Source: Kangiella sp. (GTDB lineage: Bacteria; Pseudomonadota; Gammaproteobacteria; Enterobacterales; Kangiellaceae). From it: a DNA stretch of 6,197 bases. The stretch's first letter is position 1, and the number at the start of each line of letters is the position of its first letter. Location of the stretch: positions 1 through 6,197 of the forward strand of contig JAPHRL010000059.1 of NCBI GenBank assembly GCA_026195755.1. Reading direction: 5' to 3'. Positions 1 to 5,417 of the stretch are shown here, one piece after another. The translations under genes and the position numbers were made by a program. Below the pieces are notes generated by a model. That model worked only from the letters and a program-made list of their open reading frames with translations, was not told where the DNA came from and did not search any database.

Positions 1-319
1 AGCTACAGGCTGCCAGTACTTTAGGTGCCTGCTTGGCGGCTTTGATGATGACTTGAGTGTCAGTGCCGGTAAAGCCTAAACGACGCAGCGTAGCGACGTC
101 TGGGCGCTCCATTGGCGCTATTACGCCTTGCTTTAGACCTAAGTCATGCAGAGCCTTCATCTTTTGTAGGCCCTGTTTGGCCGCCTCTTTGGGTTTAGCG
201 ATTAGATTAGAATTTGAAGTTGAGGCGACATTACCCACCGATAAACCAGCATAGTTATGGGTTGGGCCAACCAGTCCATCAAAATTAAATTCGTATGCCA
301 TATTTTTATTGGTGCTCAT
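1..319 (-). CDS. astB: N-succinylarginine dihydrolase AstB, N-terminal part (cut by window edge)
   Basis: Second enzyme of the AST arginine-degradation pathway: it hydrolyses N2-succinylarginine to N2-succinylornithine, two ammonia and CO2 in the cytoplasm. The visible 106 codons are open to the left edge without a stop; the family is about 440 residues, so roughly three quarters lies outside, including the expected catalytic Glu, His and Cys. The N-terminus is diagnostic: NFDGLVGPTHNYAGLSVGN (residues 12-30) matches the E. coli substrate-binding segment, followed by KEAAKQGLQKMKAL and APMERPDVATLRRLGF. The start at 319 overlaps the astD stop by one base (TAATG) and has a GGAG Shine-Dalgarno at 330-333. 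An in-frame Met at 301 would align more closely with the E. coli N-terminus but has no ribosome binding site, so 319 is preferred. Third gene of the astA-astD-astB operon, probably translationally coupled to astD. Confidence 0.95.
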   Translation of the reverse strand, partial: MSTNKNMAYEFNFDGLVGPTHNYAGLSVGNVASTSNSNLIAKPKEAAKQGLQKMKALHDLGLKQGVIAPMERPDVATLRRLGFTGTDTQVIIKAAKQAPKVLAACS

Positions 320-1785
320 TATAGAGTTACTCCAGGCGTTAACGTTTCCGGCATGACACATTCAGGATTTTCAATCGAAGCTACCGGGAACGCGCAGTAG
401 TCCGCAGCATAATAAGCGCTAGGACGATGATTACCCGAGTTACCGATACCGCCAAATGGCGCGGCGCTTGATGCACCGGTTAATTGGTTATTCCAGTTAA
501 CGATACCGGCACGAATGCGACGATAGAATGTGTCGTACTGTGTTTGGTCATCGCTGAATAAACCGGCTGATAGACCGAAGCGCGTATTATTGGCTTCGGC
601 AATCGCACTTTCGAAATCGTCGTAGCGATAGACTTGAAGTATCGGGCCGAAGAACTCCTCATCTTCATGCACAACATCAGTGACATCCAACAATGCCGGA
701 CTGACAAAGCCTGTGCCTGGTTTTAAGTGTTCCATTTTGACTAAGGCCTTTGCCCCTTTGTCGAGCATGTTTTGTTGCGCGCGGACTAAATCTTTGGCGG
801 CTTTTTCTGACACTACAGGGCCCATAAATGGTTTATTCTCATCATTGTAATGACTAACCCGAATGTGATTAACCGCTTCTGTGAGCATCTCGATAAACTG
901 ATCGCCTTGTCCAGTTTTTGGCACGAATAAACGACGGGCGCAGGTACAGCGTTGTCCAGCAGAAATGTAGGCCGATTGAATGGTGTGGTAAACCGCAGCT
1001 TTTAAGTCTTTAACATCCCCCAGAATGAGTGGATTGTTACCACCCATCTCCAAAGCTAAAACCTTGCCTGGCTGGCCACCTAACTGTTTATGCAATAAGT
1101 TGCCTACGGTTTCGCTACCAGTAAATAGAAGACCATCGATATGCTTACTGCTGGCTAGTGCTATTCCTGTATTTACTTCACCTTGCACCAAGTTTAAAAC
1201 ACCTTCCGGTAAGCCTGCTTTTTGCCATAACTTGACGGTTAGCTCGGCAACTGCTGGGGTTAACTCACTTGGTTTAAATACAATAGTGTTACCAGCAATC
1301 AGCGCTGGAACAATGTGGCCATTCGGTAAATGGCCTGGGAAATTATAGGGGCCAAAGACTGCTAAAACACCGTGAGGTTTATGGCGAGTAGCAGCGATAC
1401 CAGCGCCCATTTCAGCTTCTTTAACACCAGTACGCTCATGATAGGCGCGAATCGAAATATCAATTTTACCGGCCATAGCGCCAGCTTCAGTTAAAGTTTC
1501 CCAATAAGGTTTGCCGGTTTCCTGAGCAATCAGTTCAGCCAATTGTTCTTTATGATCTTTTAATTGCTGCTCAAAGTTTTTAATGATTTCTATTCGCTGC
1601 TCAAGGGTTTGTTGGCTCCAATCCCAACCGGCTTTTTGTGCTGCTGCAATGGCTTTATCCACTTGCCCTTCAGTCGCAGCGTTAGCTTGCCAGATCACCT
1701 CACCATTGGCGGGGTTAATTGAGCTAAAGCTGTCGCCCTGACCAGCGATCCATTGATTGTTGATCATTAAATTCTTATGAGACAT
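319..1785 (-). CDS. astD: N-succinylglutamate 5-semialdehyde dehydrogenase AstD
   Basis: NAD-dependent aldehyde dehydrogenase of the AST pathway that oxidises N-succinylglutamate 5-semialdehyde to N-succinylglutamate in the cytoplasm. At 488 residues it is close to E. coli AstD (492). It has the complete ALDH catalytic set: PYNFPGHLPNGH with oxyanion-hole Asn148, the cofactor loop FTGSETVG (221-228), the general base Glu246 in LALEMGGNNP, the nucleophile Cys280 in GQRCTCARRL, EEFFGP (376-381), and the late PFGG (443-446). LEMGGNNPLIL and GQRCTCARRL are typical of the AstD subgroup rather than of betaine- or succinate-semialdehyde dehydrogenases. The ATG at 1785 is preceded by AAGAGGTG at 1795-1802, a good ribosome binding site. 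It follows astA after 46 bp with no terminator visible between, and overlaps the astB start by one base. No odd residues or frameshifts seen. Confidence 0.97.
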   Translation of the reverse strand: MSHKNLMINNQWIAGQGDSFSSINPANGEVIWQANAATEGQVDKAIAAAQKAGWDWSQQTLEQRIEIIKNFEQQLKDHKEQLAELIAQETGKPYWETLTEAGAMAGKIDISIRAYHERTGVKEAEMGAGIAATRHKPHGVLAVFGPYNFPGHLPNGHIVPALIAGNTIVFKPSELTPAVAELTVKLWQKAGLPEGVLNLVQGEVNTGIALASSKHIDGLLFTGSETVGNLLHKQLGGQPGKVLALEMGGNNPLILGDVKDLKAAVYHTIQSAYISAGQRCTCARRLFVPKTGQGDQFIEMLTEAVNHIRVSHYNDENKPFMGPVVSEKAAKDLVRAQQNMLDKGAKALVKMEHLKPGTGFVSPALLDVTDVVHEDEEFFGPILQVYRYDDFESAIAEANNTRFGLSAGLFSDDQTQYDTFYRRIRAGIVNWNNQLTGASSAAPFGGIGNSGNHRPSAYYAADYCAFPVASIENPECVMPETLTPGVTL

Positions 1786-1831
1786 ATCTTAAGACACCTC
1801 TTGAGACTGAGTAAAACTGCTATGAATGGGT

Positions 1832-2854
1832 TTAACGTTTATTGCGTAAGCTTGCTGCACGTACCGTGTCGCCTTCTTTGACTTCTAGTCGGTCGAGAAC
1901 ATCCTGACTGACGATAAGTTCATCGGTATCAATGCGTGTGTCGAAAACCGTTGTTCTGAACTCTTGAAGGCGACGATTACTGATCATGATAGCTTCAGTG
2001 TCGCCTTCCGGCTCTCCAACTTTAATCGGAACCAGGCGACTGGCTCGATAGGTCTTAATTTGATCTTTTGGTACTTCAATAGTGGGGCCGGCATCAAAAA
2101 TATCGACATAATTTTGATAGCGGAAGCCTTCACGTTTTAACATGGCTAATGCGGGCCGAGTATCTGGATGTACTTGACCAATCACCTGTCTGGCATCACC
2201 CGACAGCATATCCACATAAATCGGATGTTGCGGCATAAGCTCAGCAATAAATTGATTACTACCTAAGCCACTGATGGCATCAGCTTTGGCAAAATCCATG
2301 GTGAAAAAACGACGGCCTAGAGATTCCCAGAACGGTGAGAGACCTTGCTCATCACTAAAGCCACGCATCTCGGCAATGACTTTATCAGCAAAGCGCTGAG
2401 GAAAATCTGCCATGAACAGAAAGCGAGACTTGGCTAACAGACGACCATTGATACCACCGCGGTAGTCTGGGGAAAGGTAGAGGGTGGCAATTTCTGTGGT
2501 GCCAGTGTAGTCGTTACACAAGACCAGGATTTTGTGTTTGTTATAGATACCCAAATCGCGACTGGTGTTGACTACAGTGCTTAATTTATAGGTATAAAAG
2601 GCTTCGTCCATACCGACGGCTGCCACTAACGCACAAGTACCGACGACCTTGCCGGTCACGTCATCTTCAAGCACAAAAAAATAATATTCAGGCCCAGGCT
2701 CAACAATATCGCGGCTAAATGCATCCACTGAGTTCTTAATCTTGTCCTCGATACGAACCGGGTCATTGGGCAATGTTGTCAGGCCGGTTCCGGCGCTGGC
2801 AGCCAATGCCAAAATGTCTTGTAAATCAGTATGTTGAGCTGGTCTGATAACCAT
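1832..2854 (-). CDS. astA: Arginine N-succinyltransferase AstA
   Basis: First enzyme of the AST pathway; transfers succinyl from succinyl-CoA to the alpha-amino group of arginine. The 340 residues compare with about 344 in E. coli AstA and cover the whole family fold (a GNAT-like acyltransferase). Family-typical blocks in order: VIRPA at the start, GTGLTTLP (22-29), YYFFVLED (57-64), GQ-type core segment AEMRGFSDEQGLSPFWESLGRRFF (161-184 region), ELMPQHPIY (205-213), VIGQVHP (224-230) and GFRYQNYVDIFDAGPT (243-258). It is a single gene, as in enterobacteria, not the paired AruF/AruG subunits of Pseudomonas. The start at 2854 is supported by AGGA at 2864-2867 and by the MVIRP start expected for the family. 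First gene of the minus-strand operon, read from the region shared with astC; a candidate promoter lies at 2963-2990. Confidence 0.97.
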   Translation of the reverse strand: MVIRPAQHTDLQDILALAASAGTGLTTLPNDPVRIEDKIKNSVDAFSRDIVEPGPEYYFFVLEDDVTGKVVGTCALVAAVGMDEAFYTYKLSTVVNTSRDLGIYNKHKILVLCNDYTGTTEIATLYLSPDYRGGINGRLLAKSRFLFMADFPQRFADKVIAEMRGFSDEQGLSPFWESLGRRFFTMDFAKADAISGLGSNQFIAELMPQHPIYVDMLSGDARQVIGQVHPDTRPALAMLKREGFRYQNYVDIFDAGPTIEVPKDQIKTYRASRLVPIKVGEPEGDTEAIMISNRRLQEFRTTVFDTRIDTDELIVSQDVLDRLEVKEGDTVRAASLRNKR

Positions 2855-2895
2855 GATTGAAAGTCCTGAATTCTTGAAAATGTATCTTTAACTAG

Positions 2896-2956
2896 TGACA
2901 CTCGCGTCTAAGCGGTTGATGATAATAGGAAATCTCACCACAGAAAGGAAGTGTCA
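2896..2956 (-). repeat. Inverted repeat bracketing the presumed astA leader
   Basis: TGACACT at 2896-2902 and its exact reverse complement AGTGTCA at 2950-2956 flank a 47-base interval. If transcription of astA starts near 2956 as the upstream hexamers suggest, the first bases of the mRNA could pair with bases about 45 nt before the astA start. Inside, GGTGAGAT and ATCATCAACC can pair with two bulges. The repeat is directly visible; any role as a leader structure or operator is inference, and a 7-bp match over this distance can arise by chance. Confidence 0.35.
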
Positions 2957-2962
2957 GATTGT

Positions 2963-2990
2963 AATATAAGAGACTTGTACGACCTGTCAG
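2963..2990 (-). promoter_or_regulatory. Candidate sigma70 promoter of the astADB operon
   Basis: Read on the minus strand, CTGACA (2990-2985, five of six bases of the -35 consensus) is followed after 16 bp by TATATT (2968-2963, five of six of the -10 consensus). The predicted start is near 2956, giving a leader of about 100 nt before astA. The -35 hexamer lies inside the left outer arm of the dyad at 2982-3028, so a protein bound there would cover the promoter. Confidence 0.5.
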
Positions 2991-3028
2991 CCCTTTGAAA
3001 TCAAGTAAAAATTGAGTTAAAGACAGGT
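2982..3028. promoter_or_regulatory. Imperfect 47-bp dyad at centre of ast divergent region, candidate operator
   Basis: Outer arms ACCTGTC (2982-2988) and GACAGGT (3022-3028) are exact reverse complements. The inner arms CTTTGAAATCAA (2993-3004) and TTGAGTTAAAG (3012-3022) pair with one mismatch and one one-base bulge, around a GTAAAAA centre. The outer left arm overlaps the candidate astA -35 element. The position midway between two divergent arms of one pathway suits a shared operator for a dimeric or multimeric regulator. It does not match the classical E. coli ARG box well, so the regulator is unknown. The symmetry is seen; the function is inferred. Confidence 0.45.
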
Positions 3029-3160
3029 GTAGGGGTGGAATTTTAGCAGAAAAAAGGACATGATACCGACCTATTTCAATCGACTCATATTTGCAGGGAT
3101 CCTGGGAATTGAACCAATAAGGTCAAGAGATCCAAGCCCTGTTACAAGCTAAGGTGTTTT

Positions 3161-4381
3161 ATGTCTGATAAATCTGCACATTCAAATTATACTCGCGCGA
3201 CCTTTGATGAGGTGATGGTGCCTAACTACAACCCAGCGACTATCATTCCGGAGCGTGGCGATGGTTCGCGTGTCTGGGATCAAGACGGTAATGATTATGT
3301 GGATTTTGCTGGTGGTATTGCGGTAACCGCTTTGGGTCATAATCATCCTGCGTTAGTTAAAGCACTTAAAGACCAGGCCGATAAGATTTGGCATTTGAGT
3401 AATGTTTTCACCAACAAACCAGCGTTGGAACTGGCAGACAAACTGACCAAAGCAACCTTTGCCGATAAAGTCTTTTTTGCTAATTCGGGCGGCGAAGCCA
3501 ACGAAGCGGCATTTAAATTAGTACGTAAATACGCGCATGACAACTTTGGCCCAGAAAAAAGCGAAATCATTTCATTCAAACAGTCCTTCCATGGCCGTAC
3601 CTTATTTACCGTCTGTGTCGGCGGTCAACCGAAATACACCGAAGGCTTTGAGCCACTACCAGGCGGTATTTCACATGCGGAATACAACAACCTGCAATCG
3701 TTAGAAGCGATTATTTCAGACAAAACCTGTGCGGTTGTGATGGAGCCAGTGCAAGGCGAGGGCGGTATCGTCCCAGCAACGGCTGAGTTCGTTAAAGGTG
3801 TGCGTGCGCTGTGCGACAAACACAATGCATTGCTAGTGTTTGATGAAGTGCAAACCGGCGTGGGTCGTACGGGTCAGTTGTATGCTTACATGGGCATGGG
3901 TGTGACTCCAGACATTCTTACTACCGCTAAAGCAATGGGTGGCGGCTTCCCAATTGGCGCCATGCTTACTACTGATAAAATTGCAGCCAGTTTTGTGCCG
4001 GGTACACACGGCAGTACTTACGGCGGTAACCCGTTAGGTTGTGCCGTATCCAATGCGGTATTCGACACCATTAACACACCTGAAATGTTGCAATCAGTGC
4101 TCGATAAATCAGCCAAAATCGTTGCCCGCCTGGAAGAAATCGGCAAGAAATACGACGTCTTCTCAAGCGTCCGTGGCCGCGGTTTATTACTCGGCGCGGT
4201 GCTTAATGAAAAATGGCAAGGAAAAGCCCGCCAATTCATCGAAGCCGGTTGGCAGCATGGTGTCATGGTCTTAGTAGCAGGCATGAACGTAGTACGTTTA
4301 GCGCCAGCACTGAACATCACCGACGAAGAAATTGAAGATGGTCTAAACCGGTTTGAAAAAGCAGTCGCCTCAATTGCTTAA
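3161..4381 (+). CDS. astC: Succinylornithine / acetylornithine transaminase AstC (ArgD family)
   Basis: PLP-dependent class III aminotransferase that converts N2-succinylornithine plus 2-oxoglutarate to N-succinylglutamate 5-semialdehyde plus glutamate. Its 406 residues equal the length of E. coli AstC, and blocks such as VWDQDGNDYVDFAGGIAV, FANSGGEANEAA (106-117), SFHGRTLFTV (142-151), EPVQGEGGIVPA (195-206) and VMVLVAGMNVVRLAPALN (368-385) follow that protein. Cofactor residues are intact: Asp228 in VFDEVQTGVGRTG, the Schiff-base Lys257 in TTAKAMGGGFPIGA, and the phosphate-binding STYGGNP (285-291). The ATG at 3161 has AAGGTG four bases upstream. Enzymes of this family often also work as ArgD (acetylornithine) and sometimes DapC, so a biosynthetic role is possible; the divergent position next to astADB argues for at least a catabolic role. 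Ends at a strong terminator. No second transaminase is in the window. Confidence 0.93.
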   Translation: MSDKSAHSNYTRATFDEVMVPNYNPATIIPERGDGSRVWDQDGNDYVDFAGGIAVTALGHNHPALVKALKDQADKIWHLSNVFTNKPALELADKLTKATFADKVFFANSGGEANEAAFKLVRKYAHDNFGPEKSEIISFKQSFHGRTLFTVCVGGQPKYTEGFEPLPGGISHAEYNNLQSLEAIISDKTCAVVMEPVQGEGGIVPATAEFVKGVRALCDKHNALLVFDEVQTGVGRTGQLYAYMGMGVTPDILTTAKAMGGGFPIGAMLTTDKIAASFVPGTHGSTYGGNPLGCAVSNAVFDTINTPEMLQSVLDKSAKIVARLEEIGKKYDVFSSVRGRGLLLGAVLNEKWQGKARQFIEAGWQHGVMVLVAGMNVVRLAPALNITDEEIEDGLNRFEKAVASIA

Positions 4382-4411
4382 TTAAAAAGCTCTATAGACA
4401 AATCTCTAAAG

Positions 4412-4441
4412 AAAAAGCCCCGAATAAGACGGGGTTTTTTT
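4412..4441. terminator. Strong intrinsic terminator of astC, probably bidirectional
   Basis: CCCCG (4418-4422) pairs with CGGGG (4430-4434) around a seven-base loop, extended by a G-T pair and an A5/T5 stretch, then a run of seven T (4435-4441). The matching A-run on the left becomes a T-run on the other strand, so the same hairpin could stop leftward transcription from the gene at 4629-5159. It lies 31 bp past the astC stop. Confidence 0.9.
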
Positions 4442-4628
4442 GTGGAAGATGGTTTAATGTTCTGATTTCTGTCATCCCGCGGCTAGACCGCGGGATCCAG
4501 TGACTTTCTTGATTTTAGGTTGCAAACCCTAATGTGTTACTTTGAGACTGATAGTCTGTTGCTTCAAGTAGTGAGATGTACTATTGGCATGTCCTTTTCT
4601 TATTCGATATTGCCTTTGCTTTTGTATT
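4442..4628. other. Convergent intergenic gap (187 bp) with REP-like palindrome
   Basis: Between the astC terminator and the stop of the leftward gene at 4629. It contains the palindromic element at 4471-4504 and otherwise AT-rich sequence with no supported gene. A short imperfect stem (TTAGGTT 4515-4521 with AACCCTAA 4525-4532) follows the element but has no T-run. Confidence 0.6.
4471..4504. repeat. REP-like palindromic repeat unit, complete copy
   Basis: ATCCCGCGG (4474-4482) and CCGCGGGAT (4488-4496) form a perfect 9-bp stem around the loop CTAGA. An outer GTCA (4471-4474) and TGAC (4501-4504) give a second layer of symmetry around CCAG. This GTCATCCCGCGG ... GGGATCCAG form resembles dispersed palindromic repeats found between genes in several gammaproteobacteria and alphaproteobacteria (family recollection, not a search). 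It sits 3' of two converging genes, where such elements usually occur. It has no T-run, so it is not a classical terminator. A diverged, truncated partner is at 6176-6197. Confidence 0.7.
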
Positions 4629-5159
4629 TCATTCCAATAATCGAATCCCAGTCTTATCAGAGAGTAAGTAAGTGTTTTGGATTACCTCCCCATTTTCGAT
4701 GTCACTTTTAATAAAGCCTATTAGGCCATACTCATTCGAATGCAATAGCAATACAAAATTTCCATTGGGTTTAGTGTGAGCATTTCTAATAAGAATTTGC
4801 TTAGATGTAATTTTTTTTCCAAAGATGCTCACAGTTACTTCGTCCAGAACAGTGAACTTTGTGCTTTCATAAACCCACTCCCCATCTAAACCTGAGGACT
4901 CCTTGTTCTTAGCAAAAATGAATAATCCATAAGAAGTGCACTGCCATACTTCGTCACTGCAATCGATGAAATTAAGCTCTACATGACCCAATGCAACTAT
5001 TTCCGAATCAATATCAAAAACTATATGGTCCGACTGAGAATAAAAGTTACCTTCGAAGTATTCTGCATCTACTACATTTGTGTAAGTAAAACGTTTCTCG
5101 TGATGGTAGGCGCAAGCATTCGTAAAAATAGCTGTAATTAGAATTATTAGTGTTCTCAT
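4629..5159 (-). CDS. Putative small lipoprotein, function unknown
   Basis: I do not recognise this 176-residue protein. MRT plus the hydrophobic LIILITAIF and then TNAC (Cys16) looks like a short type II signal peptide, though Thr and Asn at -3 and -2 make a weak lipobox; a plain signal peptide is possible. The mature part is acidic and rich in alternating hydrophobic segments (HIVFDIDSEIVALGHVELNF, GLFIFAKN, NFVLLLHS, GLIGFIKS), suggesting an all-beta fold, with two further cysteines (Cys67, Cys74) that could form a disulfide. The start at 5159 is chosen over an in-frame ATG at 5183 because the signal peptide begins there, a weak CAGAG site lies at 5168-5172, and a candidate -10 at 5185-5190 would put the mRNA start downstream of 5183. 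Five sampled 60-base rows average about 36% G+C, lower than the AST genes, suggesting horizontal acquisition or an orphan gene. It stands alone, converging on astC and divergent from ompW. Confidence 0.65.
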   Translation of the reverse strand: MRTLIILITAIFTNACAYHHEKRFTYTNVVDAEYFEGNFYSQSDHIVFDIDSEIVALGHVELNFIDCSDEVWQCTSYGLFIFAKNKESSGLDGEWVYESTKFTVLDEVTVSIFGKKITSKQILIRNAHTKPNGNFVLLLHSNEYGLIGFIKSDIENGEVIQNTYLLSDKTGIRLLE

Positions 5160-5184
5160 TTTACGATCTCTGTAATTATCCATT

Positions 5185-5190
5185 AGTATA
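5185..5190 (-). promoter_or_regulatory. Candidate -10 element of the lipoprotein gene
   Basis: Minus-strand TATACT (five of six bases of the -10 consensus) lies 25 bp upstream of the ATG at 5159 and predicts a transcript start near 5178. No convincing -35 hexamer is found at normal spacing (CATTGT at 17 bp), so this would be a weak or activated promoter. The hexamer is part of a small dyad, AGTAT (5185-5189) and ATACT (5194-5198). Confidence 0.35.
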
Positions 5191-5221
5191 GAAATACTGT
5201 CATTTTTACAATGCTATCAGT

Positions 5222-5245
5222 AACATACTGAGTAGTCAGTATGTT
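5222..5245. promoter_or_regulatory. Perfect 24-bp palindrome, candidate operator between divergent genes
   Basis: AACATACTGA (5222-5231), spacer GTAG, TCAGTATGTT (5236-5245): ten perfect base pairs with a four-base centre. The length, perfect symmetry and ACTGA/TCAGT inner half-sites are what is expected of an operator for a dimeric helix-turn-helix repressor, for example of the TetR type. It lies 63 bp upstream of the lipoprotein start and about 50 bp upstream of the first FNR-type box of ompW, so it could serve either gene. There is no T-run, so a terminator is unlikely. No regulator gene is in the window. Confidence 0.55.
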
Positions 5246-5295
5246 TCGGTTTCCAGTCTTCTTTAAGTATCCGGGGCAATAGTAACTTTAATAAC

Positions 5296-5309
5296 TTGAT
5301 CCCGATCAA
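5296..5309. promoter_or_regulatory. FNR/ANR-type box, upstream site, perfect consensus
   Basis: TTGATCCCGATCAA matches TTGAT-N4-ATCAA at all ten conserved positions. Its centre is 50 bp upstream of the second box, so it would lie near -91.5 if transcription of ompW starts near 5394. FNR/ANR are oxygen-sensing iron-sulfur regulators active when oxygen is low; E. coli ompW is known to be FNR-controlled. Confidence 0.8.
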
Positions 5310-5345
5310 TAAAAAGCAAACTGATGAGTTGCTGGGTTGTAACCA

Positions 5346-5359
5346 TTGATCCAGGTCAA
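5346..5359. promoter_or_regulatory. FNR/ANR-type box, promoter-proximal site
   Basis: TTGATCCAGGTCAA matches the FNR consensus at nine of ten conserved positions (G for A at the start of the right half). Centred at 5352.5, it is about 41 bp upstream of the transcript start predicted from TATCTT at 5381-5386, the position used by class II FNR-activated promoters. Confidence 0.75.
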
Positions 5360-5380
5360 GCTTTCATATCGTGGGTGGAT

Positions 5381-5386
5381 TATCTT
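5381..5386 (+). promoter_or_regulatory. Predicted -10 element of ompW
   Basis: TATCTT matches four of six -10 positions and has no good -35 hexamer, as expected for an activator-dependent promoter. It predicts a start near 5393, placing the proximal FNR-type box at about -40.5 to -41.5 and leaving a short leader of about 25 nt before the ompW ATG. Confidence 0.5.
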
Positions 5387-5417
5387 TGTTGCGTCTTAAA
5401 CAAAGAAGGAATTCACC

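Larger units (their letters stand above)
2855..3160. other. Divergent astA/astC control region (306 bp, no gene)
   Basis: No credible coding sequence is seen here. The stretch separates the starts of astA (leftward) and astC (rightward) and must hold both promoters. It contains a candidate sigma70 promoter for astA, a 7-bp inverted repeat bracketing most of the presumed astA leader, and a long imperfect dyad centred near 3005, almost exactly midway. No convincing ARG box, sigma54 site or sigma70 promoter for astC was found by eye. The astC ribosome binding site AAGGTG is at 3151-3156. Confidence 0.8.

Noticed and set aside
57..254. Plus-strand open frame of 65 codons
   Set aside because: It lies wholly opposite astB, has no ribosome binding site and a composition typical of an antisense shadow.
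480..707. Minus-strand open frame overlapping astD in another frame
   Set aside because: Alternative frame of astD with no ribosome binding site or family features.
1025..1348. Plus-strand open frame of 107 codons inside astD
   Set aside because: Antisense to the strongly conserved core of AstD; no recognisable domain or start signal.
2861..2882. Possible ARG box around CCTGAATTCTTGAAAATG
   Set aside because: The left half TGAAT fits but the right half does not approach ATTCA.
2995..3023. TTGAAA with TAAAGA at 17 bp as a sigma70 promoter for astC
   Set aside because: The -35 is good but the -10 matches only three of six bases, and both lie inside the dyad, whose symmetry explains the sequence as well.
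3034..3047. GG-N10-GC spacing resembling a sigma54 promoter for astC
   Set aside because: E. coli astC is sigma54-dependent, so this was considered, but only the GG and GC cores and a base or two match TGGCAC-N5-TTGC; too weak to call.
3091..3136. Repeated GATCC motifs and GGGAATTGAACC resembling a tRNA T-arm
   Set aside because: No cloverleaf, acceptor stem or anticodon arm can be built around it.
3343..4320. Several antisense and alternate-frame openings inside astC (3343-3579, 3625-3825, 4018-4320, 4041-4274)
   Set aside because: All lie inside an intact, family-length AstC and show no domain or translation signals.
4515..4532. Imperfect hairpin TTAGGTT / AACCCTAA
   Set aside because: Short, bulged, three-base loop, no T-run; no role can be supported.
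4520..4711. Plus-strand open frame of 63 codons
   Set aside because: Overlaps the 3' end of the leftward lipoprotein gene, has no good ribosome binding site, and its hydrophobic stretch comes from AT-rich sequence; a real small gene is possible but unsupported.
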